From NCBI GenBank assembly GCA_025558075.1, contig JAHLKF010000019.1:124001-188000 (forward strand): a stretch of DNA of 64,000 nucleotides. The letters are read 5' to 3'. Positions 45,457 to 55,350 of the stretch are shown in pieces (the stretch's first letter is position 1; every line of letters starts with the position of its first letter). The DNA comes from Gaertneriomyces semiglobifer (taxonomy: Eukaryota; Chytridiomycota; Chytridiomycetes; Spizellomycetales; Spizellomycetaceae). A program made the translations under genes and the position numbers. The notes beneath the pieces were generated by a model. It worked only from the letters and a program-made list of their open reading frames with translations. It had not been told where the DNA came from and did not search any database.

Positions 45457-47913
45457 ATGTCTCCGGTGCAATGGTTAAAAGGTTATCTTACGAGACCCCC
45501 AGATGACTCATGTACCGTTCAACATCCAACGGACAAAGAAGAACCACCGACGAGCTTTCAGACGCTAAAAGCAGCCTTTCTTGAAGAGTATGGCAGTTCC
45601 TATAACGCCAATGTAGAACAATTACGTGACGCGGAGTATCCGCAATTGCGTTCCCAGGTGTATCTGGACCATGCCGGAGCGACTCCGTATCCTGCGTCCA
45701 TCGTCCAGAAGCATACCGCAAACCTGCTATCCGGGACTTTGTTTGGCAACCCGCACTCATCGGGAAGTCTATCTTCGACCGCCACGTCGGAACGCATCAG
45801 TGCAGTGAGAGGCAAGGTACTGCGATACTTCAATGCAGACCCCGAACGATATGCCGTAGTTTTTACCAGTGGCGCTACGGCCGCTGCTCGGATTGTTGGA
45901 GACGGGATTAACTGGGGTACTGAGAATTGCATAGGCGAGTTCTGGTACCTGCGAGAAAGCCACACGAGTGTGGTCGGTATTCGCGGCATCGTGGAGGAGC
46001 ATGGAGGACGTTCAAAGGCAGTGACGGCACAAGGCATTGAGAGTTACCTGACTCTTAACACTCCACCTTCTGATATTGATCACTCTGGTTCATTCGCTGG
46101 CGATGCAACCACTCTGTTCGCCTATCCGGCACAATGTAACGCTACCGGCGTCCGTTATCCCCTCAATTGGATTAACAGATTTCGTCAACTGCATGAGCGG
46201 ACCGCTACAACTCACGACTCTGAGTGCATGCCTTCGGGTCGGCGAACATTTTTGACGCTCCTCGATGCCGCTTCATATCTCTCAACATCATCTCTGGACC
46301 TTTCGGAGCATCCAGCGGATTTCACGATTTTGTCGTTTTATAAGGTGTTTGGGTTCCCCACTGGCGTGGGTGCGCTTATAGTTCGTCGCGACATTGCTCA
46401 CCTGCTGAAGAAAAAGTACTTTGGTGGAGGCACGGTAGCGGCCTTGACGGTTGCTGAGAAACAGCCAGGATGGGTGATTCCGCGGGAAGATATCAGTTCG
46501 CGGCTAGAGGATGGGACCCTACCTTTTCTGGAAATCCTTGCCCTTGAGCATGGATTTGAATTTATTGAGGGGATGGGCGGGATGGCGACCATAGGACGCC
46601 ATGTCTTGAGTCTGCGGGATTATACATTTGGAATGACGGGCAAGTTGAAGCATGCCACTGGTCACGCACTGTGTACTGTTTACACGACAACGTGCACCTC
46701 ACGGGATATCGGACAGGGACCTATCATCAACTTCAATTTACAAGCAGCCGATGGATGTCCAATAAGCACGACCTCCGTACTACGGCTGGCAGGCATACAT
46801 AACATTCACCTACGGGCTGGCTGTTTCTGCAATCCTGGTGCTTGTCAGGCGAACTTGTCATTATCTTCAGAAGACGTACAGCGAAATTACGCGACCCACG
46901 GTGTCGTTTGTGGTGGCGAGCACGATGTGGTTGAGGGCAAAGCTACGGGCAGCCTTCGCATATCCTTTGGAGCTTGTTCGACGTTTGAGGACTGCTACAA
47001 ATGGCTTACATTCTTGACGAACTACTACTTGGGACCCGCCACAATGTCTGATACAGACCCGGGACAGCAGGGGGTTGGTGATGTGACTTGCAAGAATGAT
47101 TTGCAGATCGCAAAAATCATTCTATATCCCATCAAAGGGTGCGCTGGATATGCCGTCAATTGGTGGCCGTTAAGTGGGAGCGGCCTGTTTTTGGATAGGG
47201 AATGGATGCTGGTGGATTCCACTGGAAGGGCACTCACTCTAAAGCGATGTCCCAAATTGGCACTCATCAGCATTCTCGAGGTGGATCTTGCGCTTGAATA
47301 CATCACTGTGCGCGCAGGGAAAGAGCGGCCCCTCAAGATCGGTTTTACCCTATCCTCACCGTTGACGCCTCACGGTTCAACAACCATCTGCAGCACGCGG
47401 AAGGACAGCGTTCCGTATTTGAATACGCTGCCAAATGAGATACATGCGTACTTTTCTGCATTTTTGGACACCGATTGTCGACTGGTGCGACGTTCGGAAA
47501 CTGATTCTCCTTCTAAATCCTTTGCGAACAACTCGCACTTCCTGATTACATCTACGTCGTCATTTAGGGATCTCCTCTCACGCATGACGCCAACGGATGC
47601 TAGCGATGTTTCCCATGAGCGTCTTCGCGCCAATATCATAATTGCTTCTCAAATCCCTTACGTGGAGGACACGTTTGTGTCGAAATCGGTTCTTGTCAAC
47701 GAGGACATTGAGCTTCGGGGATCTGAGTTGTGTACTCGTTGTCAAGTCATCAATGTGCATCCGGAGAACGCAAATGTCAGCAGAGAACCGTACAGCACGA
47801 TGGCCAAGTATCGGAATATTAAAGGCAGAGGAGTTTGTTTCGGCGTGCTGGCCACGCTCGTGCGTGGGAAGGGACGTATACTGACAGTGGGTGATCGAAT
47901 CCGCGTAGGGTAG
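45457..47913 (+). CDS. MOCOS: Molybdenum cofactor sulfurase
   Basis: An intronless gene of 818 residues from the first ATG (MSPVQWLKGY); the frame is open upstream but without Met. It transfers sulfur from L-cysteine onto the molybdenum cofactor, the modification that xanthine dehydrogenase requires. The N-terminal NifS-like, PLP-dependent domain has VYLDHAGATPYP, NPHS, FTSGATAA and SFYKVFGFPTGVGAL with the PLP lysine at residue 296. A persulfide-type cysteine lies in RAGCFCNPGAC. The C-terminal half has the MOSC N-terminal beta-barrel (KIILYPIKGCAGYAV, FLDREWMLVD) and the MOSC domain (ELCTRCQVINVHPEN). It is the only gene in the cluster that supplies a cofactor step and makes the grouping with XDH functionally coherent. 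Confidence 0.93.
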   Translation: MSPVQWLKGYLTRPPDDSCTVQHPTDKEEPPTSFQTLKAAFLEEYGSSYNANVEQLRDAEYPQLRSQVYLDHAGATPYPASIVQKHTANLLSGTLFGNPHSSGSLSSTATSERISAVRGKVLRYFNADPERYAVVFTSGATAAARIVGDGINWGTENCIGEFWYLRESHTSVVGIRGIVEEHGGRSKAVTAQGIESYLTLNTPPSDIDHSGSFAGDATTLFAYPAQCNATGVRYPLNWINRFRQLHERTATTHDSECMPSGRRTFLTLLDAASYLSTSSLDLSEHPADFTILSFYKVFGFPTGVGALIVRRDIAHLLKKKYFGGGTVAALTVAEKQPGWVIPREDISSRLEDGTLPFLEILALEHGFEFIEGMGGMATIGRHVLSLRDYTFGMTGKLKHATGHALCTVYTTTCTSRDIGQGPIINFNLQAADGCPISTTSVLRLAGIHNIHLRAGCFCNPGACQANLSLSSEDVQRNYATHGVVCGGEHDVVEGKATGSLRISFGACSTFEDCYKWLTFLTNYYLGPATMSDTDPGQQGVGDVTCKNDLQIAKIILYPIKGCAGYAVNWWPLSGSGLFLDREWMLVDSTGRALTLKRCPKLALISILEVDLALEYITVRAGKERPLKIGFTLSSPLTPHGSTTICSTRKDSVPYLNTLPNEIHAYFSAFLDTDCRLVRRSETDSPSKSFANNSHFLITSTSSFRDLLSRMTPTDASDVSHERLRANIIIASQIPYVEDTFVSKSVLVNEDIELRGSELCTRCQVINVHPENANVSREPYSTMAKYRNIKGRGVCFGVLATLVRGKGRILTVGDRIRVG

Positions 47914-48170
47914 CGAACGGCACTCATCAATTCTGCTACTAATAAATGGTGAATGAATGTTCCACACACAGCGTATGTATGCACTTTGGCAGGCCAATTT
48001 GTCATGTGTACAGTGTTCTGACCTGCAGCTCTGGGCATAATATATTTTGCATCAACAAGAAAACCCATCGGGACAAAGAATGACAGTATAGTTATTTCTC
48101 CCAAAAAAAAATTCAAGATAAAAGTAATAATCGTGGCAAGATTCAACCTCGTAAACCGACAAAAAAATAT

Positions 48171-49289
48171 TCACTTCCTCCCGTGCATCATCATCAACAA
48201 TTTAGCTCCATCCTCCACATCCCTGTCTCCGCTTTTAACGCCAGTCGGGCTTGGAGCACGTGACGCCAGCGGGCTAGGCGCTGGACTCGGAAATACGGCA
48301 AATTGACCTCCGTAAGCAACTCCGTCATTCCCTTTGAAATAGGACGGCCACCCGCACGCCCCTTGCTCGTTCATGTTTCCACCAGGAAGGGGAACCCCAG
48401 TATTGCCACCGTGACCCACATCCCGATACCTCACTGTCGGATAGCCCCCTTCTACTGGATAGTAGCCATAGGGACTGTGTACAAATGCCGGCGGGCCGGG
48501 TATGAATGGTTGGGACACGGAGAAGGAATCTGCCGCATGTGTAGCATGTGGTACCGGCAGCAGGATGGGATAATTGTTAGGATGTGGCTCACACAGACCT
48601 GTACTCGTTATGGCAGGTAGGATGGTTGCTGGGTGTTGACTGACAGGCTCTGCGGCAACAGCACCACTTGGCTGGTCTGACCCTTCTGCTGGCACGATTG
48701 ACTGTACCGCCTTTGGTGTTTTGGGAGCCGTAATGCTGTAAAGCTTCTTTACTTCCTCAAATTTGTGCATTGACCATCCATGTTCCATCTTGAACTTGGC
48801 AAACTCCAACCGTTTCTTTAGGCGGTTTGCGATTTTTGACACTTGTGCCCGTTCGAGAATTCTGTTAACACGACGAAGACGTTCTTGTGCGGCCGTTAAT
48901 CGTTTTTGGCGAACTCGTGCCATGAAGGCCTCCATCACATCCATCTCTTCATCACTGTTCATGGTAGGATCTGACTGACTGGCTGGCACTACTGCTGCTG
49001 CCGACGCAGCAAAACTGTTTGGTGAGCACATTTGTGGCACATTACTTCCCGTAGATTTGGATCGCCCACGTATTTTGAAGTTCCCGTTCACTCTCGAACA
49101 CTGTCAAACAAGCCACATCCGGGATGAGAAATTTTATGTAGGCAAAAGGAACAATATGTGTCTCCTTACCTCAGGCAGAGACCGTACCCGTACATGTGCT
49201 TTTCGCATTTCTACCAGAGACGGCTTTTTAACGCACGCCTGAGGCTCCGTCGATGATACCTGGCAGACAACCCAATCCTGGTTAACCAT
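48171..49289 (-). CDS. Hypothetical protein with a basic helical segment
   Basis: Two exons (49289-49170 and 49100-48171; intron gtaagg..tgacag, phase 0) give 349 residues starting MVNQDWVVCQVSSTEP. The first exon and the start of the second are basic (VRVRSLPECSRVNGNFKIRG). Residues about 95-170 form a strongly charged helix (FMARVRQKRLTAAQERLRRV, then RLKKRLEFAKFKMEHGWSMH). The rest is low-complexity, rich in Pro, Gly, His and Tyr, and ends LLMMMHGRK. It looks like a nuclear or RNA-binding regulatory protein but no family is recognised. A further short upstream exon reading MSPQMAEEH would need a 34-nt intron and was not used. Confidence 0.5.
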
Positions 49290-49687
49290 CTGAAACACAA
49301 TACATAACCACAACAAGTCTCACATGTTCTTCCGCCATCTGCGGCGACATCCTCTCCGCCTACTTCTTACTTCCTTTTAGTCTCACAACGCCCTCCCCAC
49401 ATGTAACGTCCAGAACCCGACTGTGAGTAGTGTCGAGCGGTGATAGCGACCGAAGCGAACGAAGGTCAAACGCGTTGCGCGCTGAATTCACACTTGCGTT
49501 AAATTAAATTAGGGTTTCAGCGAGCATCGCACCACGGCTTTTCCAAGAATTATTATTGCGAATCTGTTAATGTTCTATTATTTGGAGAATTCATTTGGAG
49601 CGGAGGAGTACCTATACCGCTAGGAAACTGGGATTGAACGTTACTGGACGTATATCACGCTCTGTCAGCCCACTCGACGAACTCGAA

Positions 49688-50301
49688 ATGGATAACTTTC
49701 TACCGGGATCAGCAAGTCTGGTGGACTGCGTCGACAGTATGTATTCCATCAGCCACTTCTATCCCAGCCATTCGCGGGTGTAGGAGTAGTAGGGCGATCA
49801 TACAAACCATTGCGTTTTGTTCCACCCATCTCACACACGGTTATGATCATGTAGAAAAGCTCCTGGTGATATTACGTGACAACAGAAAGTTAATAGGATG
49901 GCTCCGTTCATATGATCAATTTGGTTGGTAACCTTTCCTTCTTGGCTTCCCGATCACAATGGTGACGCATTCAGCGCATTATTCATGTCTAACGTCTAAT
50001 TGCTTCAGCAAATCTGGTACTGCAAGATACGATAGAGCGAACATATGTTGGTGACACCTTTGCCGATGTTTATCGTGGTATTTTCCTCGTCCGTGGTGAG
50101 AATGTCGTGCTCCTGGGTGAGATCGACAAACAAAAAGAACAGGAGCAACTATCAAAACATCTCAAACCAGCGCCGATAGAAGAAGTGAAAGCATTGTATG
50201 ACGCAGAAATGAAAGTCAGAAAATCAAGAGAACAGACGAAAGCGCGGTTGCTCAGAGATAGAGGCTTTAGTATTGATGTGCAGGAAAATGATCAATATTA
50301 A
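49688..50301 (+). CDS. LSM1: Sm-like protein LSm1
   Basis: Three exons (49688-49736, 49855-49923, 50009-50301) give 136 residues, close to human LSM1 (133). The protein reads MDNFLPGSASLVDCVD, then KKLLVILRDNRKLIGWLRSY (Sm1 motif), FANLVLQDTIER, RGIFLVRGENVVLLGEID (Sm2 motif) and a helical tail with RLLRDRGFSIDVQE, all matching LSM1 in order. LSm1 forms the cytoplasmic LSm1-7 ring that binds the 3' end of deadenylated mRNA and promotes decapping. The first two exons are short and are missed if only the long third frame is read. Confidence 0.93.
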
Positions 50302-50592
50302 TACAAGAGCATTGTTTGCATGACAGCAGCATCCCGTGGTAAACTATATGTGTACAAGCGCTTCTCTGGGTCATGCACTTTCCAAAGTAACATCTTCACT
50401 TTGACCAACCTAACAAATCCTTATACCCGCTACCAATCTTCACAGCGTAGACACGCGGCTGACACCACACCGTCCTTCTCACCCAGACCGTGGTAAACAG
50501 CGCTGTTTCCATCCCCTGCCTGCAGAAAGTTCTCCATTGTCATATTGGCCTCAAATACATCCACACAAAAGGTGTCCGGAATCCCAGAAGGG

Positions 50593-51701
50593 TTACTGGA
50601 ACAGATCACGCGTAAACAGCAAATTCCCATATATGCCTTGCCATGACTGCGGCATTTTCCATTGGATGGTTTCTTTCCGGCCACCCAGAAGAAACGCCAC
50701 TCTCCCGGCCAACTGAACGGCATCATTCATATTATCTGCAGAGCGCGCTATTAGGCAGGGTTTACGTGCAGCGAGTGGCTACCTGAACGGCTTTACCTCC
50801 TTCCGTCGTAAACCAGATTGCGGCCACCATCGGGGTATCGGACTTTTGCATTTCCGCATATAGAAACCTGGTACCTCCTGCGCCAGGCGGTACTGGGCTC
50901 TGTTGGCTTTCTGGCAGCCATGTTTTTGGCGCGGGTTCCTCGAGAGTTGCATATCCGAGAACAGCGGCGGCATCCGAATAAATGCGATTGGTGGATGACC
51001 ATAGAAGTCTCAGACGGTCGCTACAATAATAATGATGAGATAAAATGCGCATGCAGCGTCCAACGGCCCCAGGCAACCTAATGCTACCTCATGATTTGAC
51101 GATCCTCACGACGCCCGGCGTCTGCTGCAGTGACCACAATCACCTCCTTTACTTTTGATCTGCCAATCCACTCGAACAGCTTTTGAGCAAACTGAACTCC
51201 TCGTTTCTGTGACAACTATTGAGCGCATGAAATGATTGCACGGAATTCTGTAGGAATAACAATACCGGAATTACGGGCGTCCTGAGTTGAATCACCGTGA
51301 ATGAAAGATCCGCACCAGATGGTGATTGGTACACTGGCAAAGCCAAAAGGTTAGAGGTGTACGTGTCCGATTGACGTGCAAAAAGCCCAACCTTCAAAGT
51401 TTGTATGCAGCTCAGGCGCTCCCTGCGATACGTAAGAATCGTTTCCAACCACAGGCAAGATCAATGATGATGATAGGAAGCCAATCCGTTCCAGGCCTAG
51501 TGATGAAATGAGAAGATCCACAGCGAGCTGGCCGACATTGCCAAGACCGTTCGGCGACGGCTGCATAAAGTTCAAACATTCAGCACCTTATACGACCCCA
51601 TCAACTTTGGCCTATGAACTCACCAAAACCAGGGTTGCCCCTTCGAGTTGCTCTGCTTTACAACCTGGTGCCGGATGAAAGTTGATTTCGCTTTGTGACA
51701 T
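50593..51701 (-). CDS. PSMG2: Proteasome assembly chaperone 2
   Basis: A multi-exon gene starting MSQSEINFHPAPGCKAEQLE (exon 51701-51624). The next exon (51560-51392) has the family core GNVGQLAVDLLISSLGLERI and LPVVGNDSY, equivalent to GNVGQLAMDLIISTLNM and MVGN.PY of PAC2. An exon from 51332 adds VYQSPSGADLSFTVIQLR; a further one LFEWIGRSKVKEVIVVTA; then a 3' part ending WKMPQSWQGIYGNLLF, matching the conserved W.(I/M)P.SW...FG terminus. PAC2 pairs with PAC1 to assemble the 20S alpha ring. Boundaries of the two exons between about 51250 and 50750 are not certain. Confidence 0.8.
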
Positions 51702-51977
51702 TGTTGTGTGCTTCCGAGTGTATTTATCAGTGCACTACGTTATGTGTTGTCTATGGTCTAGATCTAGACGCGCTGATGACAACTGCGAACACACGAAAGA
51801 AATGCATATACTGCATATTACAAGGTAAATCTACTCCAAACAATCACTGGGCACACATAATGCCTTAAGGAGTAAATTACTCGTCATTTCTCGTGCCGTA
51901 ACATCCAATGCGAATACCACTCTCCCAATACCAGGAACGAACGTATTTCGGCAAGGAGTTGTGCTCCAGTATCCTTC

Positions 51978-53195
51978 TTACGTCCGACGCTTCTTAGCAG
52001 CGGGCGGCGGCGTTGCTTCATCGTCAGTGATAGCTTCATCGCTTATCATTTCCACGCACTCCTTCATGAATACATAGCATCTCGAATTCGCTCTAATATC
52101 AACAAACTGCGCTCTCGTCCTCTGGCGTAACAGCTCCAACTTCTTCCTCAGTACCGCCAACCGATCTTGTGGATTGTTCTTGATCAAATAACACGACATC
52201 ATGAACTCTATCGGACTCAGTTTCGTGGGATACGTAAAGACGATTGGGTATTGGTCGCGAAGTGAAGCGAGGATTTTGAGAATCGCATCAATAAGGTTGC
52301 GGTCGGACCTTGACAACGGAACAGCTTGCTCAAGCGCCCGGGACATATGGGTTGCCGAAGGCATAGTTGGCGGTGCTTGAGTGACAATGATGAAGGCTTG
52401 TAGAATATTGGTAAAGTCACGTTTCCGTCGATAATCTACGGATTTCATCAAGCTTTCATACTTCTAAAGGAACAAACATGATTGCTTCAGCAAGGTGACC
52501 AGGATCCAGCAATAGACCACTACGTCGTATCAACTTACCACTTGCATCTCCCTTACAAATGCGGCAACTGGTCCGTTATTGGCATACAGCTTTTCCGCGG
52601 TGGTCAGTGCTACTCCTAGCTGTACTCTCCTGAAGATTTCAATCTCTTGGTCGATAGTCAAGTCTCGGTATTCAATACATGTTATTTGCTTATTATTAAA
52701 TTCTTGTCTCTGTCGTTCGGTGAGCACAGCTCTCTTTCGCCCGTTCGTGGCAGAGTACCAAACCCGTTTTCCAGTCGTCGAGTCAATCAAAGGTATCTCA
52801 CCGGCCATAAACCGGGTAACGCTTGTCAAACGCTGCTTTCCATCAATGGCTACACGCAAATCCGCCCCATCTTCCGCTTGACGAATTGAAAAAATAACAG
52901 GCGGTACATAAAAGTTCTTCATGATGCTATCAATCAGGTGCCCTTGCTTAGTAGACGCCCACACGACGTCTCTCTGATAATCCGCATTAAGGTCAATCAT
53001 TCCATTTCCGACGTATTCGGCGACCGCGGAATATGTCAACATGTACGGCTCAGGCTTTCTCAGTCCTGATTCCTCGGTAGATTCTGCGTAGCTTTGATCA
53101 GCGGCATAGTCAGTATCTTCATCATCTACATACGCTTCTTCGTCTGTATCATAGAGTTCTACTTTGGCATCGTTGGTCCTCCTTGAACGAGGCAT
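51978..53195 (-). CDS. DUF262-domain protein
   Basis: Two exons (53195-52539 and 52463-51978; intron gtaagt..tttag, phase 0) give 380 residues from MPRSRRTNDAKVEL. After an acidic N terminus the DUF262 (ParB/sulfiredoxin-like fold) domain is clear: YSAVAEYVGNGMIDLNADYQ, RDVVWASTKQGHLIDSIMKN, PPVIFSI and the signature AIDGKQRLTSVTRFM (family (I/V)DGQQRLTT). RRVQLGVALTTAEK completes it. The second exon is helical and ends in the basic tail PPPAAKKRRT, a probable nuclear localisation signal. In bacteria the domain forms the nucleotide-handling half of GmrSD-type systems; the role in fungi is unknown. Confidence 0.75.
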
Positions 53196-53402
53196 GGTTC
53201 GCGAACTTTCAAATGACGTGCCGGTCAGATGGTGTGATACAAGCTTTCTCAAGATATGCCGTCGGCAACGCACACACACTGCGAAGTAAACTGGTAAATA
53301 AATGAGACGTGCAACTGGACAGTGCTGCAGAATTTGAGCAGGTTATCAATAGATGCAACCATATCAATAAGCCTCATAACTACAATAATCAGAACAGGAT
53401 GG

Positions 53403-53654
53403 ATGAGCATGTCCAAGCATCAGTTGGAAAGACTGGTAGATGTCGTCGAGATGGATTTTCAACGCAACATCAGTTCGGTTCTTAGTCTTGTCCTCGACGA
53501 AGGGGATCGTTACCTTAACATGGGTCTAGCATACGGACAGGAAGACTATGCTCAGTTTGAAAGAATAACGAGAGAACCACTTCAACAGAGGAAGATTCAT
53601 CCTAAACAGTTCAGCATTAGATCCCTGTGGGATTTAGCGCAAAGTGTCCCATAA
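53403..53654 (+). CDS. Hypothetical small helical protein
   Basis: An 83-residue frame from the first in-frame ATG (MSMSKHQLERLVDVVEMDFQ). The N-terminal half is a predicted amphipathic helix, followed by a Gln/Arg-rich region. Composition looks coding, but there is no family match and no intron to support it. It lies divergently from the DUF262 gene, 207 bases away. Confidence 0.4.
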   Translation: MSMSKHQLERLVDVVEMDFQRNISSVLSLVLDEGDRYLNMGLAYGQEDYAQFERITREPLQQRKIHPKQFSIRSLWDLAQSVP

Positions 53655-54210
53655 TGTATGAAATGCACTGTAACAGGAACACTGCATTTCACTTGACAAA
53701 GAATATGATATGAAGGTAAGCCGGCCCAATACATTACATCAATTCCCTGTGTACAAGTGTATGATGGGCACAGTTCCTTCTCCATGATACTTGGCTAATA
53801 GCATGAGGAGGACTATTTCTCGGGGACTAATACCCGTTAATAGTCCCCTAGTAACGTTAACAGCCCCGATCGTGTCCTCGGCGACAGACGTGGGAAAAAC
53901 GAATGCACACATGAGTATGATCTCTGATTTAACGTTAACAGCAATCAGCAGTTTTGGTGAAGCTTAGATCATTGCGGGAATGTGGAGTGTTGCAACTTGC
54001 TGGCTCAAGATCCAGTGAGGTCACAATTATTGGAATGCAGACAGAATCATTGGGGCTGCAATAAGAACTCAACAGGTAGCAGCTCTTCTCCTAGTGCTAG
54101 TGCTAGCAGTGATGTTCAGATTGCTTCGGGTTGTAGCGTTGCCTTCCATGTGCATAATTATGATACGTCTGTTCATCCCCTCGAAGTCCTCCAAACGTGG
54201 CATTAATAAG
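53655..54210. other. Intergenic, no gene recognised
   Basis: About 555 bases with only short frames. A tagtgctagtgctagcagtga string near 54092-54112 is locally repetitive (gctagt twice). Confidence 0.4.
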
Positions 54211-54771
54211 TTATAGCACGCTTGTTACGGGGTATTTACGACAATCAGTGCCCTCCAACTGCTGCTTGGTGGTCTCGTGCAGTGTAGAATAGCCCTCAAC
54301 AAGTCTCGGGCGATTAGTGTTCTGCACTCGACCTACCTCGCAAACGCACTGATATTGATTGTCGTAAATAACCCTGCGCGCGGTGCTATTCGAAATCGCC
54401 GGTGCGGATCTTCTCGCATCTATCTTGAAATTGTCATCATCCCACTCTACATCATCCGGCCCCTCCGTTCCGAGGCTATCAGTCACCCCTGGGATGCGTA
54501 CGTGATAGGATGGACGAATAATGGGGCGAGGACGCGTGTGATCAAAGTCAGGGTCATCCCACTCAAGGTCATCGCAGCATTCAGTGCCCAAGGGATAGTG
54601 GACTCCTTTCACTACCTCTCCAGTGACGCTGTTTCCACGCCCGTTATGCTCACTTCCACTGTCGGGACCAGATGTCCGCGTCTCCGCATCCTCCCCTCCA
54701 CCTGATCCCTTCCCTTCCTCGCCCATCCCACTATCTCCCAACGTCATTTTCTGTGTTCCGGCCAGGATCAT
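54211..54771 (-). CDS. Hypothetical acidic protein with duplicated segment
   Basis: A 186-residue frame from the Met at 54771 (MILAGTQKMTLGDSG). It is Gly/Glu/Asp-rich and hydrophilic. Two related segments occur: GTECCDDLEWDDPDFD and GTEGPDDVEWDDDNFK, about 35 residues apart, suggesting an internal duplication. No domain is recognised. A possible gtaggt splice donor follows CVCEV, so the C-terminal 45 residues are uncertain. Confidence 0.4.
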   Translation of the reverse strand: MILAGTQKMTLGDSGMGEEGKGSGGGEDAETRTSGPDSGSEHNGRGNSVTGEVVKGVHYPLGTECCDDLEWDDPDFDHTRPRPIIRPSYHVRIPGVTDSLGTEGPDDVEWDDDNFKIDARRSAPAISNSTARRVIYDNQYQCVCEVGRVQNTNRPRLVEGYSTLHETTKQQLEGTDCRKYPVTSVL

Positions 54772-54864
54772 CCTGATCCTCTCTATCGTTCAAAGATCCA
54801 CGGCGTTCCAAATGATATTGGCGATGAGCTGAAATGAATAGAACTAGCGGCAAATTACCGGAGC

Positions 54865-54888
54865 ATGACAATGACAATGACAATGACA
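54865..54888 (+). repeat. (atgaca)n hexanucleotide microsatellite
   Basis: Four uninterrupted-looking hexamer units of atgaca, at the beginning of a small open frame. Confidence 0.8.
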
Positions 54889-55161
54889 TATACACCAGCA
54901 GCAAGAAAACGTAGTAGAAGGATATTGTTGATATTCTTATGTATTCTGTTACTGGTGGTGAGCGTGATATTGATAGGGAGGAGAAGGATGAATTACCAAT
55001 TTCTGTATGTTTTAGCGCCTTCGGGTATTCGATGGATCCACTGTTCTCGCTCCGCTTGCCATCTGAGCTTGAAATTGAGATGCCCTTGGTCGCCGAGAAA
55101 AGGGGATAGTTTGAGACACATTTTGGGTATCAATAACGAAAATAGGGTGTCGAGGGCATGA
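54865..55161 (+). CDS. Possible small membrane protein with repeated start codons
   Basis: A 98-residue frame begins with four tandem atgaca units (54865-54888), encoding Met-Thr four times and so offering several in-frame starts. A basic patch RKRSRR precedes a single strong membrane helix, ILLIFLCILLLVVSVILIG, then GRRR. The remainder has no pattern. It may be a genuine single-pass peptide or a chance frame on a microsatellite. Confidence 0.25.
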   Translation: MTMTMTMTYTPAARKRSRRILLIFLCILLLVVSVILIGRRRMNYQFLYVLAPSGIRWIHCSRSACHLSLKLRCPWSPRKGDSLRHILGINNENRVSRA

Positions 55162-55350
55162 GAGTTCACCGCCCCTTTTTCCCACCAAATTTGCCACCCC
55201 CGCCCGACGTTGCCCTAGCTGACACTTGCATGTACCTGTACAATATATATTATGATACTCCAGTGACACTAGTAACACAATTCATTCGCCTCGGTAACCG
55301 CTAACCAAACCACCGGGTGACCGGACCCCGATTAACATACAAAAGTTCCT

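Noticed and set aside
49321..49347. Extra first exon MSPQMAEEH for the 48171-49289 gene
   Set aside because: It would need a 34-nt intron, far shorter than any other intron in the window.
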